From positions 62,001-126,000 of the forward strand of contig CASEMQ010000067.1 of the NCBI GenBank assembly GCA_949289005.1: a stretch of 64,000 nt of DNA. The letters run 5' to 3'. Below, one piece after another: positions 34,830 to 44,792 of this stretch. The position numbers and the translations under genes were made by a program. Position 1 is the first letter of the stretch. Each line of letters opens with the position of its first letter. A model generated the notes under the pieces. The model ran no database searches. It saw only the letters and a program-made list of their open reading frames with translations, and was not told the origin of the DNA. The DNA comes from an uncultured Lentisphaeraceae bacterium (lineage in GTDB: Bacteria > Verrucomicrobiota > Kiritimatiellia > RFP12 > DVOR01).

Positions 34830-35858
34830 TCAGTCAAGCCCCTTGGCGCGCAGCCACGCGGCGACATAATCCGCCACGGCCTCGCTGTTCGTGTCGGCGA
34901 AGGGGAAGTGCGTGTTGCCGCGGATGCCGACCTCGGGCAGGTGGGTGAGCGTGACGTCGCCGCCGTGGCGCTTGGCGCAGGCGACGAACTGCCGCCCCTG
35001 CGCCAGGCGCGCCCGCCAACCGTCGCCCGGCCAATCGGTCGCGGAGGGCGCGGCCGCGATGCCGTCGCCGAAGAGCACGAGGATAGGCACGCGACAGAGC
35101 GCGTCAAAGGCGTCGGGCGCGAGCGTGACGGGGCGGGTGGGCGTGAAGGGGCTGGAGTTGGGGATGGGCGCGGGCACTTCGCCCTCGGGGAAGGGAAAAG
35201 CGCCGGGCTCGATGGCCACGATGGCCGCCACCTTGCCGCCACGCCCCGGCACGGCCCAGCCGAAGATGCCGCCCTGCGAGTGGGTGAAGAGCACGGTGGG
35301 GCCGATGCGCTTGGTGAGCGCGACGAGGCTGTCGGCCACGAGCGTACCATCGATGGGGCCTGTGTCGGGCGTCATCCAGCGCAGGAACTGATCCATCGCG
35401 GCGTCGCCCTCAGGGAAGGCACCGGCGTGGATACGGAAGTTCTCGAGCCAGAGTTGGTCGTCGGGCACGGCGGATGGCGTCGCGACCGTGGCGGTGCGCC
35501 CGGCGGCGCCGCGGCGAGGCTGATCCACGAGGTAGACCGACCACCCGCGCCGCAGGAAGGTGGTGCGCCACCCTTCGCGGCCATCGGGCGTGGTGTCCCA
35601 GCAACGCGAGGTTTGGCCATAGCCCGGGAGGAAGGCCAGGGGCGTCGCCTTCGCGTGCGCGGGGATTTGGTAACTCACGGCGGCATGGTCGCCGTGGAGC
35701 GTGCGGCCGTCCGGGCGCGTGGGCCGGGCGAAGTCGAATTCACCCGGCGCCCGCGTCACGGTGCCGCCGACGGCGAAAGAGCCTTGCTCGGCGATACGCA
35801 GGTCATTGCCCACGCAACCCGCCAAGGCCAACGCCACGAGCAGGGGAAATGCCTTCAT
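34830..35858 (-). CDS. alpha/beta-hydrolase lipoprotein
   Basis: 342 residues with a lipobox (LVALALAGC). 'LAFLPGYGQTSRCWD' (oxyanion loop), nucleophile elbow 'FTHSQGGIFG', acid region 'AIVAIEPGAFPFPEG', 'VPILVLFGDGI' and terminal His in 'RGNTHFPFAD' fit an esterase or lipase fold. It is anchored in the periplasm or outer membrane. One base separates it from the flavodoxin-cupin gene, so the two are co-translated. The substrate is unknown. Confidence 0.82.
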   Translation of the reverse strand: MKAFPLLVALALAGCVGNDLRIAEQGSFAVGGTVTRAPGEFDFARPTRPDGRTLHGDHAAVSYQIPAHAKATPLAFLPGYGQTSRCWDTTPDGREGWRTTFLRRGWSVYLVDQPRRGAAGRTATVATPSAVPDDQLWLENFRIHAGAFPEGDAAMDQFLRWMTPDTGPIDGTLVADSLVALTKRIGPTVLFTHSQGGIFGWAVPGRGGKVAAIVAIEPGAFPFPEGEVPAPIPNSSPFTPTRPVTLAPDAFDALCRVPILVLFGDGIAAAPSATDWPGDGWRARLAQGRQFVACAKRHGGDVTLTHLPEVGIRGNTHFPFADTNSEAVADYVAAWLRAKGLD

Positions 35859-35859
35859 C

Positions 35860-36855
35860 TCACGCCTTCCGCTTGTTCCCGATGGTGCGGTAATCGGAGT
35901 CGGCCACGGCCTCGAGCCAATCCGTCTTGTTGGTGCCGGGGTTGGTCGAGATGGCCAGGTGTTGGAACCATTTGCCGGGGGCGGCGCCGTGCCAGTGCTC
36001 CACGCCGGGGGCGATCTCGACGATGTCGCCGGGGAGCAGGACGCGTCCGGGGCGACGGTAGGAGGCGCGTTCCTGGTAACGGCCCTCGCCAGAGACGCAG
36101 ACGAGGATTTGGCCGCCGCTGTGGCGGTGCCAGTTGTTGCGGCAACCGGGCTCGAAGGTCACGTTGGCGATGGGGCAGTTCAGCGCGGCCATGCCCGTAA
36201 GCGGCGCCACCCAGGAGCGTCCCGAGAACCACTTGGCGTTGGCGACGTTGGGCTGGCCGAGCGGGAACGCACCGTGCGGCACGTCGGCGATGTCCGCGGG
36301 GTCGGTGCCTAGGTCGAGGCCCCTGGCCCAAGCCGCGACCTCGGCCTCCGTGGCCGAGCCGCCGGGGAAGGTCTTGGCGGGGAGCAGGCGCGCGCCGGCG
36401 GCCTCGCCGATGGCGCGCGCAGTGGCCTCGCAGCGTTGCAACCCGCCACCGCCGTGCGTGAAGAAGGGCACGACCAGCTTGCCTTTCAACGGCACCGTGC
36501 GTAGGAAGGTCTCCACGGGCGGCGCGATGGTGCCCCACCAGTTCGGCGACCCCACGAAGAGCACATCGAAGTCCGGCATTTCAAGCGGCACCAACGCGAC
36601 GCGTTCGCCTGCGTGCAACTCTTCGCGCGAGCGGTCGACGGACGCCTGGTAGGCGGCGGGATAAGGTTTCGCCGGGCGGATTTCCAACAGTTCGCCGCCA
36701 AGCGCCTTGTGGATGAAGCCGGCGACGGCGCGGGTGTTGCCGGAGAGGGAGAAATAAGCCACCAGCACGCGTTTCGCGGGCGCGGCCTCGGCGCGGGCGG
36801 CGCAGCCGGCGGCCATCGCGGCAAGCGAGGCCAACAAAAAGTCTCTGCGGTTCAT
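35860..36855 (-). CDS. flavodoxin + cupin fusion, exported
   Basis: 331 residues. The N-terminus 'NRRDFLLASLAAMAAGCA' combines a twin-arginine-like start with a lipobox. Residues ~27-185 are a flavodoxin ('RVLVAYFSLSGNTRAVAGFI', 'VLFVGSPNWWGTIAPPVETFL', 'VVPFFTHGGGG'). Residues ~200-320 are a cupin with 'TFEPGCRNNWHRHSGGQIL' and 'HWHGAAPGKWFQHLA', nearly the same as the cupin at 31.9 kb. Joining a flavodoxin to a cupin in one exported chain is uncommon and suggests a two-step redox reaction at the envelope. Confidence 0.82.
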   Translation of the reverse strand: MNRRDFLLASLAAMAAGCAARAEAAPAKRVLVAYFSLSGNTRAVAGFIHKALGGELLEIRPAKPYPAAYQASVDRSREELHAGERVALVPLEMPDFDVLFVGSPNWWGTIAPPVETFLRTVPLKGKLVVPFFTHGGGGLQRCEATARAIGEAAGARLLPAKTFPGGSATEAEVAAWARGLDLGTDPADIADVPHGAFPLGQPNVANAKWFSGRSWVAPLTGMAALNCPIANVTFEPGCRNNWHRHSGGQILVCVSGEGRYQERASYRRPGRVLLPGDIVEIAPGVEHWHGAAPGKWFQHLAISTNPGTNKTDWLEAVADSDYRTIGNKRKA

Positions 36856-36894
36856 TTAACGATTCCTTTCAAGTCGCTATGCCTGCCGTTTGCC

Positions 36895-37914
<1,020 letters not shown>

Positions 37915-38769
37915 TTACATCTGCTTGCCTTTGGCGTAGTCGAGGATGAACTCGACGGTGGCCGGGTCGTAGTGCGAGAAGAAGAGGCTCTGCCCCTCGT
38001 CAAGCGCACGGATGCGCGCCATCTCGTCGGGCGACAGCGTGAAGTCGAAGACGTCCAGGTTCTGCTCCATGCGGTCGCGGTGCGTGGATTTGGGGATGAC
38101 GATGACGTCGCTCTGGATGAGGAAGCGGAGGGCGACCTGCGCGGGGCTCTTGCCGTGCGCCTGGCCGATTTCGACCAACGCGGGCGTCTTGAAGAAGTCC
38201 TTGCGGCCCTCGGCGAAGGGGCCCCACGACTCGTGCCGCACGCCATACTTGTCCATGACGGCGTGGGCCTCGCGCTGTTGCTGGAAGACGTGCGTCTCCA
38301 CTTGGTTCACCATCGGGACGACCTCCACGTTGCGGCAGAGGTCGACGAGCCGATCGGGATAGAAGTTCGAGACGCCGATGGCGCGCACCTTGCCGGCCTT
38401 CAACGCCCGCTCCATCGCCCGCCACGTGCCGTAGTAATCGCCAAAGGGCTGGTGGATGAGCAGGAGGTCGAGATACTCCAGGCGCAGCCGCCGCAGCGAG
38501 CGGTCGATCGACGCCTCGGCCGCCTGCTCGCCCGCGTTGGAGACCCAGACTTTGGTGGTGACGAAGAGGTCGCCGCGCGGCACGCCGCAATCGGCGATGG
38601 CCTCGCCCACGCCCTCCTCGTTGAAGTAACTCTGCGCGGTGTCGATGGAGCGGTAGCCCACGGCGATGGCGTCGCGCACGCACCGCGCCGCCTCCTCGGG
38701 GGTAACCTGATAGACACCATAGCCCAGGCGCGGCATCCGCACGCCATTGCTCAACGTAACGTAGTCCAT
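37915..38769 (-). CDS. aldo/keto reductase (DkgA-like)
   Basis: 284 residues. 'LSNGVRMPRLGYGVYQV', 'GYRSIDTAQSYFNEEGVG', 'LFVTTKVWVSN', 'YLDLLLIHQPFGDYYGTWRAME', 'RAIGVSNFYPDRL' and 'VIVIPKSTHRDRMEQNL' are the 2,5-diketogluconate reductase/AKR5 type motifs, with Asp, Tyr, Lys and His in place. It is the first gene of the redox operon downstream of the LysR gene. Confidence 0.93.
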   Translation of the reverse strand: MDYVTLSNGVRMPRLGYGVYQVTPEEAARCVRDAIAVGYRSIDTAQSYFNEEGVGEAIADCGVPRGDLFVTTKVWVSNAGEQAAEASIDRSLRRLRLEYLDLLLIHQPFGDYYGTWRAMERALKAGKVRAIGVSNFYPDRLVDLCRNVEVVPMVNQVETHVFQQQREAHAVMDKYGVRHESWGPFAEGRKDFFKTPALVEIGQAHGKSPAQVALRFLIQSDVIVIPKSTHRDRMEQNLDVFDFTLSPDEMARIRALDEGQSLFFSHYDPATVEFILDYAKGKQM

Positions 38770-38789
38770 GAGACGCTCCTTTCGTTAAA

Positions 38790-38811
38790 ACGTCATCAAG
38801 GATACGTCATC
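38790..38811 (-). promoter_or_regulatory. direct repeats upstream of the redox operon
   Basis: Two copies of GATGACGT (minus strand; 38790-38797 and 38804-38811), 14 bases apart, sit in the 69-base gap between the LysR gene and the first aldo/keto reductase, overlapping a weak -10 (TATCCT). They are a possible binding site for the LysR protein. Confidence 0.35.
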
Positions 38812-38838
38812 GCGGCGCAAAAGGGAACTATCGATTGT

Positions 38839-39750
38839 TCAGCGAGCGTGAACCGTGGGTTGATAGACCTGGCGGATGGCGTCCAGGCACGTCCGCACCA
38901 ACGGCGACGGCTCCGGCGAATGGAGCAGGCCGAACGGAATGGTGTGCCCCCAACGCACCGGGATGACCCGCAGCAAGGGATGGACACCCTGCCACTCCGG
39001 CACGGCCACCAACAGCTTGCCGCCATGCTCGCACGCGTTGAAGAGCGCCAAATCGTGGAACGCGAAGTCCTCCAAGACAATCCGCGGATGGTGCGCCGCC
39101 AAATCGTCCCGCAACGCATCCATCGCCCGCAGGTAACCGCGCTTGACGATGAGCAACGTCTCGCCATAGAGCTCTCGCGGGTCCAGTTCGTCCCGCCCCG
39201 CGAGCGGATGGCTCAGCGGCACCGCCACGCACAGCGGCGTCTTGCACAACGTAAGCCCCGCGCAACCATGCGTCGCCAACAGCCCCGCGTCCGTGAAGCC
39301 CGCCACCAAATCCATGTCGCGCCCCATGTTGGCGAGGTGCGCGTGCGCGTTGGCCGGCGTGTTCTCGAAGGGCACCAGGCTGAAGCGGATGTTGGGCGCC
39401 ACCGCGTGGATCCGCGGCCACAACGCCACCAACACCTGCGCCGGCGTCATCGGCGAGGTGCCCAGGCGAAGAACCCCATCCGTCCGCCCCGCCATTCGTG
39501 CACGCTCCGCCGCCGCCCGAGCCTCCGCCAAAAGCAACCGCGCGTCCGCCAGGAAACTCTTCCCCGCCGGCGTCAGCGTCAGCCCCTTGTGCGAACGCAT
39601 GAAGAGCGGCGCGCCGATGGCGTCCTCCAGTTGGTTGATCTGCTTCATCACGGCCGTTGGCGAAACGAAGACGATTTCCGCGGCGCGCGTGAAACTGCCC
39701 GTCTCCGCCGCCGCCACAAAGGTCCGCATCCGTGGGTCGAAGTCATACAT
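38839..39750 (-). CDS. LysR-family transcriptional regulator
   Basis: 303 residues. The N-terminal helix-turn-helix 'FVAAAETGSFTRAAEIVFVSPTAVMKQINQLE' (in parts) is followed by 'IGAPLFMRSHKGLTLTPAGK'. The effector domain starts at about 95 ('VLRLGTSPMTPAQVL'). It lies directly upstream of the eight-gene redox cluster, on the same strand, and is its likely regulator. It is six bases after tyrA. LysR proteins usually bind promoters next to their own gene. Confidence 0.92.
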   Translation of the reverse strand: MYDFDPRMRTFVAAAETGSFTRAAEIVFVSPTAVMKQINQLEDAIGAPLFMRSHKGLTLTPAGKSFLADARLLLAEARAAAERARMAGRTDGVLRLGTSPMTPAQVLVALWPRIHAVAPNIRFSLVPFENTPANAHAHLANMGRDMDLVAGFTDAGLLATHGCAGLTLCKTPLCVAVPLSHPLAGRDELDPRELYGETLLIVKRGYLRAMDALRDDLAAHHPRIVLEDFAFHDLALFNACEHGGKLLVAVPEWQGVHPLLRVIPVRWGHTIPFGLLHSPEPSPLVRTCLDAIRQVYQPTVHAR

Positions 39751-39756
39751 GGCGCG

Positions 39757-40590
39757 CTAGCGCATGAGGTTGGCGAGGGCCTCGGCGTCGTCCGCGACGA
39801 TGGCGGCGCGAAAGGCGGCGAGGTGGTCGGCGAAGGCGTCGATGGCCTCCAAGAGCGGTGCCTTGTTCTGACGGAAGATGGGTTGCCACATGGAGATGGG
39901 GCTGTGGGCGATGCGCGTCATCGAGGCGAGGCCGCCGCCGGCGAAGCGGGCGTTGAGGGCTTGGTTGCGCTCGGCCTCCTTGATGGTTCGCGCGAGGGCA
40001 TAGGCCAAAACGTGCGGCATGTGCGAGAGCAACGCGGCGGTGCGGTCGTGCTCGGCGGCCGACATCTCGGCCAAGACGGCGCCGACGCGTTCCCACAGCG
40101 TCCGCACGCGCGCCAAAGCCTCAGGGTCGCTACGTTCGGGGTCGATGATGAGGGTGAAGCGGTTGCGGAAGAGGTTGTCGATGGCCGCGTCCGGGCCGGA
40201 ACGTTCCGTGCCGGCCATGGGGTGGCAGGCCACGTAACGGGCACGGTTGGGGTGGCCGGCCACGGCCTCGGCAAGGGCGCGCTTGGTGGAGCCGACGTCG
40301 ATGACGACTTGGCCAGGGCGCATGGCGTCCAAAATCGTGGGGAGGCGTTGCGCCAGAATATCCACGGGCATGGCCAACACCAACAAGTCGCTCGTGGCGA
40401 CAAGCGCGTCGAGCGTGGGCACGGTTTCATCGACCAACCCCAACTCCACGGCGCGCGCGGCGTGCGCCTCGGTACGATTCCAGCCGAGAATACGCCCCGC
40501 GAGACCGAAGGTGCGAAGATCTTTGGCCAACGAGCCGCCAATGAGGCCAATGCCGGCGATACCGACGGTTGGGAAAAGCAAGTCGTTCAT
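39757..40590 (-). CDS. tyrA: prephenate dehydrogenase
   Basis: 277 residues. Oxidises prephenate to 4-hydroxyphenylpyruvate in tyrosine synthesis. Rossmann start 'TVGIAGIGLIGGSLAKDL', then 'VVIDVGSTKRALAEAV', 'ACHPMAGTERSGPDAAIDNLF', 'AEHDRTAALLSHMPHVLAYALA' (catalytic His region) and 'AGGGLASMTRIAHSPISMW'. No chorismate mutase or ACT domain is fused. The start overlaps the rsmE stop (ATGA). Confidence 0.92.
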   Translation of the reverse strand: MNDLLFPTVGIAGIGLIGGSLAKDLRTFGLAGRILGWNRTEAHAARAVELGLVDETVPTLDALVATSDLLVLAMPVDILAQRLPTILDAMRPGQVVIDVGSTKRALAEAVAGHPNRARYVACHPMAGTERSGPDAAIDNLFRNRFTLIIDPERSDPEALARVRTLWERVGAVLAEMSAAEHDRTAALLSHMPHVLAYALARTIKEAERNQALNARFAGGGLASMTRIAHSPISMWQPIFRQNKAPLLEAIDAFADHLAAFRAAIVADDAEALANLMR

Positions 40591-41336
40591 GGAAGGTTGT
40601 TCCGGACGGCACCGAGATTGGCCAAACCGTAAATGGCGGCGGTCTCGACGCGGAGGATAAGCGGGCCGAGGGTCACGGGAATGGCGCCGCAGTCAAGAAT
40701 GGTTTTGAGTTCGCCGGGCGTGAAGTCGCCCTCCGGTCCGCACCACCACCCCCAACATTGGCCGCGGCGCAGGGGATCAAGCGCGTCAAGCACCGGCTTG
40801 AGCGGCTTGGCGCCCGTCATCAACGCGGCCACGATAAGCGTGGTACAGGCGCGCATGGGCGCAACCGTCTCGGAGAAGGGAAGCGGCGCATGGATCTCGG
40901 GCACAAGGACGGCGCCGCACTGCCGCGCGGCGGCCTCGACGATGCGCTGCCAGCGGGCGCGTTTGGCCTCCGCCTGGCGGGCATCCAACCGCACGACGGT
41001 GCGCGCACTGACCACGGGGTAAATCTCGGAGACGCCCAACTCGGTGGCCTTCTCCAACATCCAATCCATGCGCTCGCCCTTGGGAATGCACGCGAAGAGT
41101 ACCGTCCGCACGGCCGGGTCCGCGCCCCGGAAGATGGGTTGCTTGGCCGCCAACGTCAGGGAGCCCTCGTCATGGGCGATCACGTGATAAAGGCGCGTGC
41201 GCCCCTCGCCGTCAAAGGCTCCCACCTCGGCGCCCTCGCGCAGGCGCAGGACATGCAGGAGATGGTGCGCGGCCTCACCGCGCAACGTCAATGTCTCTTG
41301 GTCCAACTCCTCCGGGGAAACATGCTGGCGGTGCAT
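40587..41336 (-). CDS. rsmE: 16S rRNA m3U1498 methyltransferase RsmE
   Basis: 249 residues of the SPOUT class. 'RGEAAHHLLHVLRLREGAEV' (N-terminal PUA-like part), 'RMDWMLEKATELGVSEIYPV', 'RWQRIVEAAARQCG' and the knot 'WWCGPEGDFTPGELKTI' with 'PVTLGPLILRVETAAIYGLA' are diagnostic of RsmE. Cytoplasmic. Four bases separate its start from the lipoprotein gene stop. Confidence 0.94.
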   Translation of the reverse strand: MHRQHVSPEELDQETLTLRGEAAHHLLHVLRLREGAEVGAFDGEGRTRLYHVIAHDEGSLTLAAKQPIFRGADPAVRTVLFACIPKGERMDWMLEKATELGVSEIYPVVSARTVVRLDARQAEAKRARWQRIVEAAARQCGAVLVPEIHAPLPFSETVAPMRACTTLIVAALMTGAKPLKPVLDALDPLRRGQCWGWWCGPEGDFTPGELKTILDCGAIPVTLGPLILRVETAAIYGLANLGAVRNNLP

Positions 41337-41339
41337 GGC

Positions 41340-41771
41340 TCACTCGCGCATTTGGATGGAGGAGACGCGTCCCTGCTTAAACTCCACGCGCAGCGCCTCC
41401 TTCCACTCATATTCCGGCGCGTCATCGATGTAGTAACTGCCACGCAGATGGCCACCCACATCGCGATAGACAGGGCGCACGGCGGGATAAAGGCGATCGG
41501 AATAGCCCAAAATCTTATAGATCCAGATTTCCGAGATGCCGTTGGCGTCGGTGCGGCTGACGCGCTCGGAGGGCGTACCGTAGACCATCCAGACGGCGTC
41601 GCGGTCGTCCCCGAGACGGATTTGCCCGCGGGCGATACGCATGCGCACCTCCTCGGGATAGGCGTCGTAGACTTCCTGGCGCTCGGCGATGCGCGTGGCG
41701 ATTGAATCCGCGCACCCCGCAACAAGCGTGGCGGCACACAATACGGCAAGCAAAAGACGACGCGGCGTCAT
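41340..41771 (-). CDS. BamE/SmpA-like lipoprotein
   Basis: 143 residues; signal with lipobox 'LLLAVLCAATLVAGC'. The mature part has 'RMRIARGQIRLGDDRDAVWMVYGTPSERVSR' (quoted in parts), like the helix-turn of BamE/SmpA/OmlA proteins ('i..Gmt..qV...lG.P'), and ends in beta strands. A part in outer-membrane assembly is possible, but the match is partial. The start overlaps the stop of the D,D-carboxypeptidase gene (ATGA). Confidence 0.6.
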   Translation of the reverse strand: MTPRRLLLAVLCAATLVAGCADSIATRIAERQEVYDAYPEEVRMRIARGQIRLGDDRDAVWMVYGTPSERVSRTDANGISEIWIYKILGYSDRLYPAVRPVYRDVGGHLRGSYYIDDAPEYEWKEALRVEFKQGRVSSIQMRE

Positions 41772-42874
41772 TGCGCGTATCCCCAATCCAAGAGTGCCTT
41801 GCAGAAAGCGTCGCGATCACGATAGGTCTTATAACCCGTGACGCACCCGATCAACCGCCGTCCCCCACGTTTGCAGGTGAAAGTCACGCAGAATCCGGCA
41901 CGTTTGGTGTAGCCGGTCTTGAGGCCATCCACGCCCGGGACGCGGGATGTGATAAGGTTGTTGTGGTTCTTGAGCATCATCTTGCCGTCGCGGAAGGTGT
42001 CCATGCGCGTGGCGGCCAGCCGCATGACCTCGGGATAGCCCAGGAGGCACTCCGCGAGCATCGCCATGTCGTGCGCGGAGGAGAGGTTGTCGCGCCCTTG
42101 GTCATCGCCCAATCCATGCGCGTCATAAAAGCGTGTGTGGGTCAAGCCCAACGCCTTGGCGCGCGCGTTCATGGCCTCGATGAAGGCCGCCATGCTCCCT
42201 CCGCCGAGAAATTCGCCGACGAGATACGCGGAGTCGTTGGCGGATTTGACGGCGATGGTCTTGAGCAGTTCGCGGAGCGGGAAGGTCTCCTTGGGGTCAA
42301 GCCACACCTGTGAGCCGCCGATTTTGTAGGCGGCGACGGTAACCCGGATGGGCGTGTCGCGCGTGACCTTGCCCGCGGCGATGGCCTCCTCGGCCAGGAG
42401 GAGCGTCATCATCTTCGTCATCGAGGCGATGGGCACGGCCTTGTCGGCATTCTTGGCCCACAGCACCTTACGCGTGGCAGGGTCGACGAGGATACCCGTG
42501 GCGCAACCGTTCTCCTGCGGCAGACCGATGTGCGAAACGGCCCCCGCGAAGTCATAGGGTTGGCGCGAATCGGCGCCATCGTGCCCTTGAGGCTCGGGCT
42601 TGGCCGACGCGGGCGCCTCGGCGGCAGGCGTGGCGGGTGCGGGGGCGGCGGGCTTGGGCGACCCGGCTGCCGGCGCTTCGGGGGGTGGCGTCGCGGGGGC
42701 GGACTTCGGGGTGGGCGTTTCCGGGTCCGCGTCGCCGGAGCAACCGTCCGCGAAAGCCAACCACCCGACAATCAGCAGCACCCACGCCAACAGGGGCACG
42801 CCCCAGACCAAAACCGTGCGCAGAAGCGGATTTGAGCCGCCGACACCGTTGGGAAGATCGTAACGTTCGCCCAT
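41768..42874 (-). CDS. D-alanyl-D-alanine carboxypeptidase, membrane-anchored
   Basis: 368 residues. A membrane segment at about 20-42 and a Pro/Ala-rich linker (about 48-98) precede a DacA-type serine peptidase: SMTK (Ser151, Lys154) in 'PIASMTKMMTLL', SAN in 'AVKSANDSAYLV' and KTG in 'GVDGLKTGYTKRAGF'. It trims the terminal D-Ala from peptidoglycan stem peptides. The usual C-terminal amphipathic domain is missing; anchoring is N-terminal instead. It heads a coupled run with the lipoprotein, rsmE and tyrA. Confidence 0.9.
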   Translation of the reverse strand: MGERYDLPNGVGGSNPLLRTVLVWGVPLLAWVLLIVGWLAFADGCSGDADPETPTPKSAPATPPPEAPAAGSPKPAAPAPATPAAEAPASAKPEPQGHDGADSRQPYDFAGAVSHIGLPQENGCATGILVDPATRKVLWAKNADKAVPIASMTKMMTLLLAEEAIAAGKVTRDTPIRVTVAAYKIGGSQVWLDPKETFPLRELLKTIAVKSANDSAYLVGEFLGGGSMAAFIEAMNARAKALGLTHTRFYDAHGLGDDQGRDNLSSAHDMAMLAECLLGYPEVMRLAATRMDTFRDGKMMLKNHNNLITSRVPGVDGLKTGYTKRAGFCVTFTCKRGGRRLIGCVTGYKTYRDRDAFCKALLDWGYAQ

Positions 42875-42883
42875 AATCGAGCC

Positions 42884-43987
42884 TCAGACGTTGAAGAGGA
42901 AGTGCACGACGTCGCCCTCGCGCATCACGTAATCTTTGCCCTCGACGCGCAGGACACCCTTTTCGCGGGCGTGAGCCTCGCCGCCCAACACCACGAAGTC
43001 ATCGTAGGAGACAACCTCGGCGCGAATGAAACCGCGCTCGAAGTCGGTGTGGATGACACCGGCGGCCTTGGGTGCCGTCCAACCCTGGCGGATTGTCCAC
43101 GCGCGCGCCTCCATGGGGCCGGCAGTAAAGAAACTTTGCAGGCCCAGCGTATGGTAGGCCATGCGGATGGTGGCATCCAGACCCGATTGCTCGAGGCCAT
43201 AGGAATTGAGAAAGTCCTGCCGCTCGTCGTCCGAGAGCCCCGCGAGGTCGGCCTCCATCGCCGCGCAAATGACGATGGTGTCGCACGTGTGCGCCGCGGC
43301 GTGCGCCTTGAGCGCCCGGACGTGCGCGTTGTCCGGCTGCCCCAAATCACCCTCGGCCACGTTGGCCACATAGATGATGGGCTTGTCGGTGATGAGGCGG
43401 AGTTCCTTGCGCGTGGGAGCCAATGCTTCGGGGTCATCCGTCGCGAACGTGCGCGCGGGCTCGCCGGCGTCCAAGTGCGCATGGAGTGCCTTCATGGCCT
43501 CCACCTCCTTGGCGAGCGACTTGTCGGCGCGCGCCTGGCGGCCAACGCGGTCAATCCGCTTGTCGAGGCTCTGCAGGTCGGCCAAAATCAGCTCCGTCTC
43601 GATGATGCCGACATCGCGAATGGGGTCCACCGAGCCCTCCACGTGGACAACGTCGTCATTGTCGAAGCACCGCACCACCTCCAAGATGGCATCGCACTCG
43701 CGGATATTGCCCAGAAATTGGTTGCCCAAACCCTCGCCTTTGCTGGCGCCTCGCACCAGGCCGGCGATGTCCGTGAAATCAACCGTCGCGTGGATGACGC
43801 GCCCGCTCTTGCAGATTTCCGCAAGCCGCTCCACGCGAGGATCCGCCACGGGCGCGGTCGCCTTGTTGGGCTCGATCGTGCAAAAGGGGTAATTGGCGGC
43901 CTCGGCGTTTTGCGCGCGCGTCAATGCATTGAAGAGCGTGGACTTGCCCACGTTCGGAAGGCCCACGATGCCAACGGCTAGGCTCAT
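42884..43987 (-). CDS. ychF: YchF/OLA1-type ATPase
   Basis: 367 residues. P-loop 'GIVGLPNVGKSTLFNALT', 'NYPFCTIEPN' (switch I), 'DIAGLVRGASKGEGLGNQFL' (switch II with the OLA1 variation), NxxE-type 'VANVAEGD' and a C-terminal TGS domain ('RAWTIRQGWTAPKAAGVIHT', 'GKDYVMREGDVVHFLFNV'). It is an Obg-family protein that prefers ATP and binds ribosomes. The start overlaps the stop of the M50 protease gene (ATGA), with GGAGG just upstream. Confidence 0.95.
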   Translation of the reverse strand: MSLAVGIVGLPNVGKSTLFNALTRAQNAEAANYPFCTIEPNKATAPVADPRVERLAEICKSGRVIHATVDFTDIAGLVRGASKGEGLGNQFLGNIRECDAILEVVRCFDNDDVVHVEGSVDPIRDVGIIETELILADLQSLDKRIDRVGRQARADKSLAKEVEAMKALHAHLDAGEPARTFATDDPEALAPTRKELRLITDKPIIYVANVAEGDLGQPDNAHVRALKAHAAAHTCDTIVICAAMEADLAGLSDDERQDFLNSYGLEQSGLDATIRMAYHTLGLQSFFTAGPMEARAWTIRQGWTAPKAAGVIHTDFERGFIRAEVVSYDDFVVLGGEAHAREKGVLRVEGKDYVMREGDVVHFLFNV

Positions 43988-44775
43988 CTCCATCCTCCAT
44001 AATAATCCTCGGCCCGAACCATCATCAACTCCTGGCGGCCCGCGACCCAAATCATGTACGCAATGCAAAGCAACAGCAACCCACCACTGCCAAAAACGAT
44101 ATCCCACAAGTACACCGCGGCATCCGGCAGCCCCGCCGGCGCGTGCAGGCGGATGCCCATGAAGGCCAATACACTCACCGCCGCCCAGAGCGCCGCGAAC
44201 CCCTGCCCCACGCGAACGGCCCACTCCGTCGCCCGCACCTTCGACAGCCCCACACTCTGCAAGCCCGAGCGCAACACGCGCCCGCCATCCATCGGGAATG
44301 CCGGAACCAGATTGAAACACGCCAAGCCAAAGTTCAGCACGGCCACCACCGCAAGCCACTGATTGGGCAGTTGCGCCACAATCGGCTGCCCCCACATGTC
44401 GCGCGCCACCAGATACGTCTGCGAGAACGCCACCGCCGACACCCAGCACAGCCCCGCCAACACAAACGAACACACAGGCCCCGCCAACGCCATCAAGCAC
44501 TCCTGCCACGCCTTGGGTGGCATCCGCGTGATTGCCGCGCACCCGCCCAACAACTGCAACGCGATGTAACCCACGCTCCCGCCGAACGCCCGCGCCACCA
44601 CGCTATGTGCCAGCTCATGCAACAAAATCGAGACCAACAGCGCCACAACCATAAACAGCCCTAGCGCGAGATCCCCCCGGAACGTCAGCAGGATGTAAGC
44701 CGCCAACAACCCCACCGACAGATGGGCCTGAATCGGAATCCCAAAAACACTGAAGAGTGTCCAACTTGTTCGCAT
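43984..44775 (-). CDS. M50 family (site-2-type) membrane metalloprotease
   Basis: 263 residues with about six membrane segments. Zinc motif HELAH (53-57) and the second motif 'FNLVPAFPMDGGR' (Asp163) are typical of the stand-alone rhomboid-like S2P proteases without a PDZ domain. It cuts membrane substrates inside the bilayer. An in-frame TAA lies inside the -10 just upstream, so 44775 is the first possible ATG; there is no ribosome site, which points to a leaderless mRNA. Confidence 0.9.
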   Translation of the reverse strand: MRTSWTLFSVFGIPIQAHLSVGLLAAYILLTFRGDLALGLFMVVALLVSILLHELAHSVVARAFGGSVGYIALQLLGGCAAITRMPPKAWQECLMALAGPVCSFVLAGLCWVSAVAFSQTYLVARDMWGQPIVAQLPNQWLAVVAVLNFGLACFNLVPAFPMDGGRVLRSGLQSVGLSKVRATEWAVRVGQGFAALWAAVSVLAFMGIRLHAPAGLPDAAVYLWDIVFGSGGLLLLCIAYMIWVAGRQELMMVRAEDYYGGWR

Positions 44776-44783
44776 AAGGCGGT

Positions 44784-44792
44784 ATTATAGCA
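44784..44792 (-). promoter_or_regulatory. extended -10 promoter, leaderless, for the M50-ychF unit
   Basis: Minus-strand TGC-TATAAT with eight bases between it and the ATG at 44775. Confidence 0.65.
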
